In this document: one piece after another, positions 32,492 through 40,754 of the stretch
Layout: the number at the start of each line of letters is the position of its first letter
How positions within the stretch are numbered: position 1 is the stretch's first letter
Assembly (NCBI RefSeq): GCF_014202475.1
Contig: NZ_JACHGV010000007.1
Location: 62,001 to 126,000 of the forward strand
Reading direction: 5' to 3'
DNA: 64,000 nucleotides
Source of the DNA: Streptomyces paradoxus
Lineage (GTDB): Bacteria > Actinomycetota > Actinomycetes > Streptomycetales > Streptomycetaceae
Program-made: the position numbers and the translations under genes
The notes under the pieces: generated by a model
The model's input: the letters and a program-made list of their open reading frames with translations, nothing else
The model's database searches: none
Told to the model about the DNA's origin: nothing

Positions 32492-33415
32492 ATGAGTTCC
32501 CCCACTGGGCCCGCGGATGGCCTGCCCGTACGAATGCCGCGCCCCCGCCAGCCCGGACGGCACCGCCGTCCCGAGCCGCTGGTTGCTCCCGAGGGCGCGC
32601 CCGCGCTCGTCCTCGCCGTGCCGGGGACGCCCAGTAGCGCCACGCGCAGCCTCGCCGAGGAGGTCGTGAGCATCGCCCGCTCCGAGCTGCCCGGCCTCGA
32701 CGCCCGCATCGGCTACCTCGACGGGGACAACGCGGAGTTCCCGACCCTGCAGGCCGTGCTCGTGCACGCCGCCGAGGAGCGCACGGCCCGTTTCGAGCAG
32801 GCCCGCGCCGCCGGCATGGACGTCAAGATGCCCGACGGCCCCGTCGCCGTCGTCGTGCCGCTGCTCGCCGGTCCGGACAGCGCGCTGCTGCGCCAGGTCC
32901 GCCAGGCCCTCATGGAGAGCCGGGTCGCGGCCGAGCTGACCGACGTCCTTGGCCCGCACCCGCTGCTCGCCGAGGCGCTGCACGTGCGGCTGTCCGAGGC
33001 CGGTCTGGCCCGTGCGGACCGTGCCCGGCTGTTCACCGTGGCGACCGCCGCGGACGGCATCGTGCTGGCGTCGGTGGGCGGTGACGAGGCCGTGCAGGCG
33101 GCCGGGATCACCGGCATGCTGCTCGCCGCGCGCCTCGCCGTGCCGGTGATGGCCGCGGCCCTGGACCAGGAGGGCTCCATCGCGTCCGTCGCCGAGCAGC
33201 TGCGCTCCTCCGGCTCGCAGCAGCTGGCCCTCGCCCCGTACCTGATCGGCCCGGAGATCGAGCCGGGCCTGGTCGAGGAGGCCGCGAAGGAGGCGGGCTG
33301 CTCCGCCGCCGAGTCGCTCGGCCCGTACCCGGCGATCGGCAAGCTCGCCCTGGCCAAGTACACGACGGCGCTGGGCATCGCTCCGCAGCAGGCGCAGAGC
33401 ACGCCGGCGCGCTGA
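32492..33415 (+). CDS. CbiX/sirohydrochlorin-chelatase-like protein
   Basis: A 307-residue protein with two chelatase-like half domains: residues about 38-165 (ALVLAVPGTPSSATRSLAEEV, GPVAVVVPLLAGPDSALLRQV, HPLLAEALHVRLSEAG) and 175-290 (TVATAADGIVLASVGG, QLALAPYLIGPEIEPGLVEEA). In place of the His pair of true cobalt or iron chelatases, the first strand lacks the SHGS motif, so chelatase activity is doubtful. A Pro/Arg-rich N-terminus is present. TAACAT (32478-32483) 8 nt before the ATG and no Shine-Dalgarno suggest a leaderless message. A strong hairpin follows. Confidence 0.65.
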   Translation: MSSPTGPADGLPVRMPRPRQPGRHRRPEPLVAPEGAPALVLAVPGTPSSATRSLAEEVVSIARSELPGLDARIGYLDGDNAEFPTLQAVLVHAAEERTARFEQARAAGMDVKMPDGPVAVVVPLLAGPDSALLRQVRQALMESRVAAELTDVLGPHPLLAEALHVRLSEAGLARADRARLFTVATAADGIVLASVGGDEAVQAAGITGMLLAARLAVPVMAAALDQEGSIASVAEQLRSSGSQQLALAPYLIGPEIEPGLVEEAAKEAGCSAAESLGPYPAIGKLALAKYTTALGIAPQQAQSTPAR

Positions 33416-33440
33416 CGCGAGGCGCCGCGCGCGACGCCGA

Positions 33441-33471
33441 GAAGGCCCGCTCCGGATTGGAGCGGGCCTTC
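33441..33471. terminator. Bidirectional hairpin terminator
   Basis: GAAGGCCCGCTCC (33441-33453) and GGAGCGGGCCTTC (33459-33471) form a perfect 13-bp stem with a GGATT loop, located between convergent CbiX-like and lactonase genes. No T-run, but stability is very high. Confidence 0.75.
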
Positions 33472-33515
33472 GCCGTCGGGAGCGAGTCTCCGGCGGGGTG
33501 TGTTGCCTCTCCCGC

Positions 33516-34541
33516 TCAGGCGAGGGCCACGCACGAGGCCGCCGTCACCCGGATCGAGCCGCCTCGTCGCGGGACACCCGTGAGCGGGTCGGCCGCGAAC
33601 CACGTCACGTCGCCGGAGCGCTCGTTGGCGACGTACAGGAAGCCGTCGGAGGCGGCAAGGGCACGCGGCCAGTGGCCGCCGCAGGGCACCGTGGTGACGA
33701 GCCGCAGCTCTTCGCCCCGCACGGCGAGCACGGACAGGACGTCCTCGCCGCGGATGGCGGTCCACACGAAACGGCCGTCGGACGAGGTGACGATGCCCGA
33801 CGGGTAGGCGTCGCCCGCCGGTGCGCCGGGCAGGACCGGGATCTCGGACAGCGGCGTCAGGACGCCCTCCGCCGCGTCCCAGCGGCACACGGTGACGGAC
33901 GGGCTCAGTTCGTTGACGACGTAGGCGTACGAGCCGTCGGGGTGGAAGGCCAGGTGGCGCGGCCCCGAGCCGGGGCGCAGGGCGGTCTCCCGGTACAGGG
34001 TGAGGGTGCCGTCCACCAGCGTGCACACCCGCACCGAGTCCGTGCCGAGGTCCACGCTGACGGCCCAGCGGCCGCTCGGGTCGGGCAGCACCTGGTGGGC
34101 GTGCGGGCCCTGCTGGCGAGGCGTGTGCGGCCCGGCGCCGGTGTGCCGGAGCACGCCGGAAGCGGACCGTGCGAGGCTGCCGTCGGGGCGGACGGGGACC
34201 GCGGTGACGCTGCCGGAGCCGTAGTTGGCGGTCAGGACGTGGCCCGCGAACAGGCTGAGGTGGGTCGGTCCGCTGCCGCCGACCGGCACGGGCCGCCCGG
34301 CCGGCTCGGGCTTGTCCCCGGCCACCCGGTACGCGGCCACCGTGCCCTCGGCCGTCTCACTGACCGCGTACAGCGTCTCCCCGTCCGGGGCGAGGGTCAG
34401 GCAGGAGGGGTCCGGGACGGCTTGCACGCTGCTCAGCACGGTCAGTGCGCCGCTGCCGGCGTCGACCTCCGCCGTCACGATCCCGGGGCCGCCGGCCGCC
34501 GTGAACGACCCGATGAACGCCCGTCGCCTGCCGTCCGCCAC
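33516..34541 (-). CDS. Lactonase family (6-phosphogluconolactonase/YbhE-type) beta-propeller
   Basis: A 341-residue cytosolic seven-bladed propeller. It begins AFIGSFTAAGGPGIVTAEVD and carries the blades SCLTLAPDGETLYAVSE, HLSLFAGHVLTANYGSGSVTAVPV, PHAHQVLPDPSGRWAVSVDLGTD, GPRHLAFHPDGSYAYVVNELS and YPSGIVTSSDGRFVWTAIRGEDVLSVL. The HxH and Glu/Arg of YbhE-type lactonases correspond to HAHQV and NE. The GTG at 34541 has GAGGGGA upstream. A DasR-like element 53 bp upstream suggests control by aminosugar availability. Confidence 0.82.
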   Translation of the reverse strand: MADGRRRAFIGSFTAAGGPGIVTAEVDAGSGALTVLSSVQAVPDPSCLTLAPDGETLYAVSETAEGTVAAYRVAGDKPEPAGRPVPVGGSGPTHLSLFAGHVLTANYGSGSVTAVPVRPDGSLARSASGVLRHTGAGPHTPRQQGPHAHQVLPDPSGRWAVSVDLGTDSVRVCTLVDGTLTLYRETALRPGSGPRHLAFHPDGSYAYVVNELSPSVTVCRWDAAEGVLTPLSEIPVLPGAPAGDAYPSGIVTSSDGRFVWTAIRGEDVLSVLAVRGEELRLVTTVPCGGHWPRALAASDGFLYVANERSGDVTWFAADPLTGVPRRGGSIRVTAASCVALA

Positions 34542-34593
34542 CGCTGTCCCCTCTCGCCGCGCCGCCCGGAAGGACCGCGCAGCCGATCATGCA

Positions 34594-34605
34594 AGGTCTA
34601 GACCA
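34594..34605. promoter_or_regulatory. DasR-like (dre) element
   Basis: AGGTCTAGACCA matches the 12-bp core of the DasR responsive element (TGGTCTAGACCA) at 11 of 12 positions and contains the perfect palindrome GGTCTAGACC. It lies 53 bp upstream of the lactonase start, where a GntR-family DasR repressor could act. Confidence 0.6.
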
Positions 34606-34748
34606 GGCGGTCAAGGGGTCGTTCGTCCGGTCGGACGTGGGTCGGCGGGGGTACGCCGGGCCGGGCAACCGCCACCAGGGCCTGCCCGGCCGTCGCAGAA
34701 GCACCCACCCTGTCAACGCCGACCCGGCCCCCGGTCACCCCAGGGCAC

Positions 34749-36221
34749 CTAGGCCCTTACCAGGGGGGAGCCCGACGGCGTGCGCAGGGGCCGGGCCAGT
34801 TCGGTCAGGGCCCGCTCCAGGCCGTGCAGATGGGCCAGGGCGGGTTCCGCGTGGGGCAGTCCGTCCGCGTGGATCGCGATGTCCCTGCCCTCGGTGAGGG
34901 CCTCCACGGCGGCCTCCACCCGGCGGCAGGCCGTGGCGAGGCGGGTGTCGTGGGAGGCCTCCGGGTCGGCCGCGACGGCGACCAGGCCGCGGATCTCCCG
35001 GGCGCAGTCGTCGAGGAGGGCGAGCACGTGCCGGGCCCGGCGCTTGCGGCCGAGCATCGGGTTCAGCGGGTGCACGAGCGGGGCGACCGAGAGCCGTACC
35101 CGGGCGAGGAGCTGCTCCAGCTCCGCCACCCGCGGGGCGGGGTCGGCGTCGGCCGCACCCGCCAGCCGCCGGGCGGTCTCGACGGCGCAGGCGTGCACAC
35201 AGCGCAGGGCCCGCCGGATCCAGGCGTCGGTGACGCTGTGGGTGGTGACGGGCAGGACGAGGATCACGGCGAGTGCGGCGCCGAGCGCCCCGACGCCGGT
35301 CTCGGCGAGCCGCAGGGCGAGCAGGTCCGGGCCGAGCACGCCGAGAAGGCCGTAGAGCAGTCCGGCGAGGAGGGTGACCCAGAGCATCATCCACGTGTAG
35401 GACACGGCGGCCGTGTAGAAGATGCCGAAGATGCAGACGGCGGTGAGGGCGGCCGTGACGGCGGGGTCGCCGTGCACGGGCACGGCCACGAGCAGGCCGA
35501 GGCCGATGCCGATGACCGTGCCGAGCAGCCGCCGGAAGCCGCGGACCAGGGTCTCGCCGCGCGAGGTGGTGTTGACGAAGATCCACCAGGTCGCGCCGAC
35601 GGCCCAGTACCAGCGCTGCCCGGAGACCAGCTGTCCCACGACGAGGGCGAAGCCGGCTCCGGCGGTCGCCTGGATCGCCTGGCGGGTGGTGACCCGGGCC
35701 AGACCGGTGCCGCCCGGCGGGGCGGGCACGGCGGGCGCAGGGAGGCGGCGCTCGTAGCACCACAGGCCGAAGCGCACCGCGGCGGCGGCGAGGACGGACA
35801 GCAGGACCGCGGCGTACAGCTGGGGCAGCTGGCTGGTGGTGGCCTGCAGGAACTGCGCCACGAAGAAGGTCATGAACGCGAACACGCCGAGGCTGTGCCC
35901 GCGCGGCCCCCAGCGCCGCGCGTACACGCCCGCGCCGACCACGGCGAGGAAGGTGAGGTCGCGGGCCACCGGGTGGTCGTGCAGCTCGGCCGCGGCGGTG
36001 AGGACGGGCAGCCCGACGACGGGCAGCAGCGCGGTCGTGACGGCCTGGCCGCGGACCGTCGCGTCGGTGACGGTGAACAGGGCGAGCAGGGCGGCGAGAC
36101 CGCCGGTGACGGCACCCGCGAGGGAGTACCCGGAGAGGCCGCACACGGTGACCGCGAGCGCGATGCCGAGCACGGCCCGCGCGGCGAACCGCAGTCGCGT
36201 CCGCCCCGGATCCGGAGCCAT
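34749..36221 (-). CDS. FUSC-family membrane protein
   Basis: A 490-residue membrane protein with two groups of helices: about residues 12-150 (AARAVLGIALAVTVCGLSGYSLAGAVTGGLAALLAL, FAFMTFFVAQFLQ, YAAVLLSVLAAAAVRFGLW) and 180-340 (QAIQATAGAGFALVVGQLVSGQRWYWAVGATWWIFVNTTSRGETLVRGFRRLLGTVIGIGLGLLVA). A soluble helical C-terminus of about 140 residues follows. The RWYWAV...RGETLVRGFRRLLGT stretch is the FUSC signature. AAGAGGG 6 nt upstream favours the ATG at 36221 over the GTG at 36239. Divergent from an Lrp/AsnC regulator. Confidence 0.8.
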   Translation of the reverse strand: MAPDPGRTRLRFAARAVLGIALAVTVCGLSGYSLAGAVTGGLAALLALFTVTDATVRGQAVTTALLPVVGLPVLTAAAELHDHPVARDLTFLAVVGAGVYARRWGPRGHSLGVFAFMTFFVAQFLQATTSQLPQLYAAVLLSVLAAAAVRFGLWCYERRLPAPAVPAPPGGTGLARVTTRQAIQATAGAGFALVVGQLVSGQRWYWAVGATWWIFVNTTSRGETLVRGFRRLLGTVIGIGLGLLVAVPVHGDPAVTAALTAVCIFGIFYTAAVSYTWMMLWVTLLAGLLYGLLGVLGPDLLALRLAETGVGALGAALAVILVLPVTTHSVTDAWIRRALRCVHACAVETARRLAGAADADPAPRVAELEQLLARVRLSVAPLVHPLNPMLGRKRRARHVLALLDDCAREIRGLVAVAADPEASHDTRLATACRRVEAAVEALTEGRDIAIHADGLPHAEPALAHLHGLERALTELARPLRTPSGSPLVRA

Positions 36222-36437
36222 GAACACCCTCTTCAGCACCGCTTACCGCCCCTTTCGAAACACCGCCATGAGCACACATGAAAAAGGCGCCGCGGAGGTC
36301 CGCAGCGCCATCGACGCATCCATATCAGCATCCCGGGGGCCACTGGCTCAACCGGCCACTTCTAGACTGGTCCATTGGTACAGCCGGAGCGGCCGGGAGA
36401 CGGCCGCGGCAGAGCCAACGGACGAGGAGGAGGCGCC

Positions 36438-36914
36438 ATGCCCGTGGACGAGCTCGACACCCGCATCCTGCGGCTGCTGCTGGAGCAGCCGCGCACGAGC
36501 GTGCGCGAGTACGCCCGGATCCTCGGCGTCGCCCGGGGCACGCTGCAGGCCCGGCTGGACCGGCTGGAGCGCGACGGGGTGATCACCGGCACGGCACCGG
36601 CCCTCTCCCCCGCCGCGCTCGGGCATCCGGTGCTGGCGTTCGTGCACATCGAGGTCACCCAGGGCCATCTCGACGAGGTGGGCGACGCGCTGGCGGCCGT
36701 GCCGGAGATCGTCGAAGCGTTCTCGATCACGGGCGGCGGGGACCTGCTGGCCCGGGTGGTGGCGCGGGACAACGCGCACCTGGAGGACGTCGTGCAGAAG
36801 CTGATCAGCATGCCCGGGGTGGTGCGCACCCGTACCGAGGTCGCCCTGCGTGAGCGTGTGTCCCACCGGATGCTGCCGCTGGTGGAGTCGATCGGGCGGT
36901 CGACTCGCGGATGA
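36438..36914 (+). CDS. Lrp/AsnC-family transcriptional regulator
   Basis: A 158-residue regulator. The AsnC helix-turn-helix covers about residues 3-55 (VDELDTRILRLLLEQPRTSVREYARILGVARGTLQARLDRLERDGVI). The RAM ligand domain follows: VLAFVHIEVTQGHLDEVGDALAAVPEIVEAFSITGGGDLLARVVARD. GGAGGAGG at 36425-36432 supports the ATG. Divergent from the FUSC gene over a 216-bp gap, in which TAGACT at 36364-36369 could be the -10 for this gene. It may control the FUSC transporter in response to an amino acid or aromatic ligand. Confidence 0.85.
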   Translation: MPVDELDTRILRLLLEQPRTSVREYARILGVARGTLQARLDRLERDGVITGTAPALSPAALGHPVLAFVHIEVTQGHLDEVGDALAAVPEIVEAFSITGGGDLLARVVARDNAHLEDVVQKLISMPGVVRTRTEVALRERVSHRMLPLVESIGRSTRG

Positions 36915-36933
36915 TCTTTGAGAGCATGACCCC

Positions 36934-37620
36934 ATGAGCAAGCTCCGCGGAATATCGGTCATCTTCGATCTCGACGGAACCCTCGTGGACAGCGAGCCGA
37001 ACTACTACGAGGCAGGCCGCCAGACGCTCGCCGCGTACGGCGTCACGGACTTCACCTGGGCGGACCACGAGCGGTACGTCGGCATCAGCACACAGGAGAC
37101 GGTCGCGGACTGGAAGGACCGCTATGGACTGCCCGTCTCGGTGGACGAGCTGCTCACGGTCAAGAACCGCCACTATCTGGAGCTGGCCGGCAGCGCGACA
37201 CGCGCCTACCCCGAGATGCGCACGTTCGTCGGGCTGCTGGCGGCCGAGGGCGTGCCCATGGCCGTGGCGTCGGGCTCGTCCCCGGAGGCCATCGCCGCGG
37301 TGCTGACCGGAACCGGACTGGACGCACACCTGCACACCGTGGTCTCCGCCGACGAGGTCGCGCACGGAAAGCCCGCTCCGGACGTCTTCCTGGAGGCCGC
37401 CCGCAGGCTCGGCGCGGCACCCTCCGACTGTGTCGTGCTGGAGGACGCCGCTCCGGGTGCCGCCGCCGCGCACGCGGCCGGCATGCGGTGCATCGCGATC
37501 CCGTACGTCCCGGCCCAGGTGGACGCACCGGAGTTCGCGACCGCCGGCCTGCTTCTGCGGGGCGGCCAAGGGGAGTTCACGGGGCGGGCGGCGTTCGACT
37601 GGCTGTGCCGGACGGCGTGA
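36934..37620 (+). CDS. HAD-superfamily phosphatase (beta-phosphoglucomutase-like)
   Basis: A 228-residue subclass-I HAD hydrolase with all four motifs: SVIFDLDGTLVDSEP (nucleophile and acid/base Asp), VASGSS, AHGKPAPDVFLEAA, and CVVLEDAAPGAAAAHAAGM. The alpha-helical C1 cap between motifs I and II and the overall length match sugar-phosphate phosphatases or beta-phosphoglucomutases. It follows the Lrp gene by 19 nt and may be co-transcribed; no Shine-Dalgarno is visible before the ATG. Substrate unknown. Confidence 0.85.
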   Translation: MSKLRGISVIFDLDGTLVDSEPNYYEAGRQTLAAYGVTDFTWADHERYVGISTQETVADWKDRYGLPVSVDELLTVKNRHYLELAGSATRAYPEMRTFVGLLAAEGVPMAVASGSSPEAIAAVLTGTGLDAHLHTVVSADEVAHGKPAPDVFLEAARRLGAAPSDCVVLEDAAPGAAAAHAAGMRCIAIPYVPAQVDAPEFATAGLLLRGGQGEFTGRAAFDWLCRTA

Positions 37621-37704
37621 CTCTGCGGGCGGCCGTACGGCGCTTTCACGACAGCCCCGGCGACACCGTCCCATCAGCCCCGAACACCAATCGTGCCCGC
37701 GCCG

Positions 37705-37733
37705 TTGACGCCCCCTCACCCCACGCATAGCGT
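37705..37733 (+). promoter_or_regulatory. Promoter of the GH127 gene
   Basis: TTGACG (37705-37710), 17 bp, TAGCGT (37728-37733): a near-consensus vegetative promoter that predicts a leader of about 55 nt. Confidence 0.65.
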
Positions 37734-37753
37734 CTGGCCGACCCCCCGCACAC

Positions 37754-37771
37754 CGTTCGTGATACCGAACG
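37754..37771. promoter_or_regulatory. Inverted repeat downstream of the GH127 promoter
   Basis: CGTTCG and CGAACG arms with a 6-bp spacer, starting 21 bp after the -10. The position fits a roadblock operator; no regulator gene is adjacent. Confidence 0.45.
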
Positions 37772-37793
37772 AAGTCTTCCCGTGGAGGAGCCC

Positions 37794-40616
37794 ATGGCCC
37801 CGCCCCTCTCCAGACGATCCCTTCTCCAGGCCGCGAGCACCGCCGCCGCCGTACCCGCGCTCTCCCGTACGACGTCGGGGCGGGCCGAGGCTGCCGCCGC
37901 CGTCACCGCGGCCGCCGTCGGCGCCCCGCCGGCCTGGACCGTCCGGCCCTTCGGGCTGGAGGACGTGAGCCTCGGTCAGGGTGTCTTCGCCGCCAAGCGG
38001 AAGCTGATGCTGGACCACGCCCGCGGCTACGACGTGAACCGGCTGCTCCAGGTGTTCCGCGCCAACGCCGGTCTCTCCACCGGTGGCGCGGTCGCGCCCG
38101 GCGGCTGGGAGGGTCTGGACGGCGAGGCCAACGGCAACCTGCGGGGCCACTACACCGGTCACTTCCTGACCATGCTGGCGCAGGCGTACCGCGGGACGAA
38201 GGAGCAGGTGTTCGCCGACCGGATCAACTCCATGGTCGGGGCGCTGACCGAGGTGCGCGCGGCGCTGCGGCGGGAACCGGCGGTGCTGAGCGTCACCGGG
38301 AGGTTCGGGGCCGCCGCCGATCAGGTCCGGGGTTCCCACCAGTACGTGGACCTGCCGGCCGCCGTGCTCGGCGGGGCCTCGGCGATCACCCTGTCCATCT
38401 GGGTCCGGCCCACCCATGACGCCGGCTGGAGCCGGATCTTCGACTTCGGCGACGGCACCAGCCGTTACCTGTACCTGGCCGCCCGCAACCAGGCCGGCGT
38501 GCCGCGCTTCGCCATCACGACCTCCGGCGCCGGCGGCGAGCAGGGCCTGAACGGCACGGCCGCGCTGCCGCTGAACCAGTGGAGCCACCTGGCGGTCACG
38601 ATCGCGGACGGCACCGGCTCCCTGTACGTCAACGGCACCGCCGTGGCGCGCAACACCGCGATGAGCCTCACCCCTTCGGCTCTGGGCACCCTGAAGAACA
38701 ACTGGCTCGGCCGCTCGAACTACCCCGCCGACCCGGTCTTCGCGGGTGCCTTCGAGGAGTTCAACGTCTTCTCGCGGGCGCTGACCGCCGCCGAGATCAC
38801 GGAGTTGCAGAGCCACCGGGCCGCAGACGCCTCCACGGGCCGCGGCGACCTGGCGTCGTACGCCTTCGACGAGACGGCCGGCGGGACCTTCGCGGACGCC
38901 TCCGGCCGGGGCCTGACCGCCGTCCTGCGCCGCACCTGGGGCGGCCCCAGCCACCCCGGTTTCCTCGCGGCGTACCCCGAGACGCAGTTCATCGACCTGG
39001 AGTCGAGGACCAGCTCCGACTACACCAAGGTGTGGGCGCCGTACTACACCGCGCACAAGATCCTCAAGGGGCTGCTCGACGCGTACACCGCCACGGACGA
39101 CGACCGGGCGCTCGACCTCGCGTCCGGCATGTGCGACTGGATGTACTCCCGGCTGTCGAAGCTGCCCGAGGCCACGCTCCAGCGCATGTGGGGGATCTTC
39201 TCCAGTGGCGAGTTCGGCGGCATCGTAGAGGCGATCTGTGATCTGCACACGGTCACCGGCAAGGCCGAACACCTCGCGCTGGCCCGGCTGTTCGACCTGG
39301 ACCGGCTGATCGACGCGTGCGCCGCGGACACCGACATCCTCGACGGGCTGCACGCCAACCAGCACATCCCGATCTTCACCGGGTACGTGCGGCTGTACGA
39401 CGAGACGGGCGAGGAGCGCTACCTCACCTCGGCGAAGAACTTCTGGGACATGGTCGTCCCGCACCGGATGTACGGCATCGGCGGCACCAGTACCGCGGAG
39501 TTCTGGAAGGCCCGGGACGTGATCGCGGGCACCTTGAGCGCGACCACCGCCGAGACCTGCTGCGCGTACAACATGCTCAAGCTGAGCCGGACGCTGTTCT
39601 TCCACGAGCAGGACCCTAAGTACATGGACTACTACGAGCGGGCCCTGTACAACCAGGTGCTCGGCTCCAAGCAGGACAAGCCGGACGCCGAGAAGCCGCT
39701 CGTCACGTACTTCATCGGGCTGACACCCGGTCACGTCCGGGACTACACGCCCAAGCAGGGCACGACCTGCTGTGAGGGCACCGGCATGGAGAGCGCCACG
39801 AAGTACCAGGACTCGGTGTACTTCGCGAAGTCCGACGGCAGCGCCCTGTACGTCAATCTGTACAGCCCGTCCACGCTGACCTGGGCGGAGAAGGGCGTGA
39901 CGGTCACCCAGACCACCCGCTTCCCGCAGGAGCAGGGCAGCACGCTGTCCTTCGGGGGCGGCCGCGCCTCCTTCACGCTGCGGCTGCGGGTGCCGTCCTG
40001 GGCGACCGCCGGGTTCCGGGTGACCGTCAACGGGCGTGCGGTGTCCGGGACTCCCGAGCCGGGCCGCTACTTCGACGTGTCCCGGAGCTGGCGGGCCGGT
40101 GACACCGTCCGTATCGCCATGCCGTTCCGGACGCGGGTGGAGAAGGCGCTGGACGACGCGTCCCTGCAGACCCTGTTCCACGGGCCGGTCAACCTCGTCG
40201 CCCGGGACGCGGCCACGGAGTACCTGAAGGTCGGGCTGTACCGCGGCGCCGGTCTGTCGGGCGATCTCACGTCCGCGCTCACCCCGGTGCCGGGCAGGCC
40301 GCTGCACTTCACGCTGGACGGGACCGAGTGGGCGCCGTTCGCCGAGGGGACGGAGGATCCGACCCACGCCTACTTCCGGCGTACGGAACCAAGGGTCGTG
40401 TTCGGCGGCCGGGACGCGGGCGTCGCCAACCCGGCTAAGTCCGGCGGCACCACGCTGCTGGACGAGATCTGGGCCGGGGCGCCCTTCCGGAACAAGGGGG
40501 CGCTGGTGGCGCGGGTGCGGACCACGGTGGACGCGTGGGTGTCGGCCGGACTGCTGGCCAGAGGGGACGCGGACAAGGTGGTGGCGACGGCGGAAGCGGC
40601 TTCGTACCGGCCCTGA
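37794..40616 (+). CDS. Secreted GH127 beta-L-arabinofuranosidase-like enzyme with inserted LamG domain
   Basis: A 940-residue exported glycosidase. A Tat signal (PLSRRSLLQAASTAAAVPAL) is at the N-terminus. The (alpha/alpha)-barrel GH127/DUF1680 domain starts near residue 50 (FGLEDVSLGQGVFAAKRK) and resumes near 385 (HPGFLAAYPETQF, VWAPYYTAHKILKGLLDAY). The zinc/nucleophile set is intact: Glu587 and Cys589 in ETCC, and Cys659-Cys660 in GTTCCEGTG. Between residues about 165 and 370 sits a LamG/concanavalin-like module (VDLPAAVLGGASAITLSIWVRP, WSHLAVTIADGTGSLYVNG, FNVFSRALTAAEI). GGAGGAG supports the ATG at 37794. It probably trims arabinan or arabinosylated glycans. Confidence 0.86.
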   Translation: MAPPLSRRSLLQAASTAAAVPALSRTTSGRAEAAAAVTAAAVGAPPAWTVRPFGLEDVSLGQGVFAAKRKLMLDHARGYDVNRLLQVFRANAGLSTGGAVAPGGWEGLDGEANGNLRGHYTGHFLTMLAQAYRGTKEQVFADRINSMVGALTEVRAALRREPAVLSVTGRFGAAADQVRGSHQYVDLPAAVLGGASAITLSIWVRPTHDAGWSRIFDFGDGTSRYLYLAARNQAGVPRFAITTSGAGGEQGLNGTAALPLNQWSHLAVTIADGTGSLYVNGTAVARNTAMSLTPSALGTLKNNWLGRSNYPADPVFAGAFEEFNVFSRALTAAEITELQSHRAADASTGRGDLASYAFDETAGGTFADASGRGLTAVLRRTWGGPSHPGFLAAYPETQFIDLESRTSSDYTKVWAPYYTAHKILKGLLDAYTATDDDRALDLASGMCDWMYSRLSKLPEATLQRMWGIFSSGEFGGIVEAICDLHTVTGKAEHLALARLFDLDRLIDACAADTDILDGLHANQHIPIFTGYVRLYDETGEERYLTSAKNFWDMVVPHRMYGIGGTSTAEFWKARDVIAGTLSATTAETCCAYNMLKLSRTLFFHEQDPKYMDYYERALYNQVLGSKQDKPDAEKPLVTYFIGLTPGHVRDYTPKQGTTCCEGTGMESATKYQDSVYFAKSDGSALYVNLYSPSTLTWAEKGVTVTQTTRFPQEQGSTLSFGGGRASFTLRLRVPSWATAGFRVTVNGRAVSGTPEPGRYFDVSRSWRAGDTVRIAMPFRTRVEKALDDASLQTLFHGPVNLVARDAATEYLKVGLYRGAGLSGDLTSALTPVPGRPLHFTLDGTEWAPFAEGTEDPTHAYFRRTEPRVVFGGRDAGVANPAKSGGTTLLDEIWAGAPFRNKGALVARVRTTVDAWVSAGLLARGDADKVVATAEAASYRP

Positions 40617-40636
40617 GCGCCTGCCCGGCGGGGGCA

Positions 40637-40680
40637 TGTGCGGCGTCCTGGCGGGGCGCCGCACACGGCCGAATTTTTTT
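40637..40680 (+). terminator. Rho-independent terminator after GH127
   Basis: TGTGCGGCG (40637-40645) pairs with CGCCGCACA (40657-40665) across an 11-nt loop and is followed by seven T residues (40674-40680). It is the only hairpin in the window with a canonical T-run. Confidence 0.75.
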
Positions 40681-40754
40681 GCGGCAGGGATGATTGTTTC
40701 GCCTCCGCCATCCGTACCTCTTGGTGTTGGGCCGTTCATATCCCAGGAGGCACG

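Noticed and set aside
36360..36395. A second DasR-like site near the Lrp promoter
   Set aside because: ACTGGTCCATTGGTACAG only resembles half of the element and is not symmetrical.
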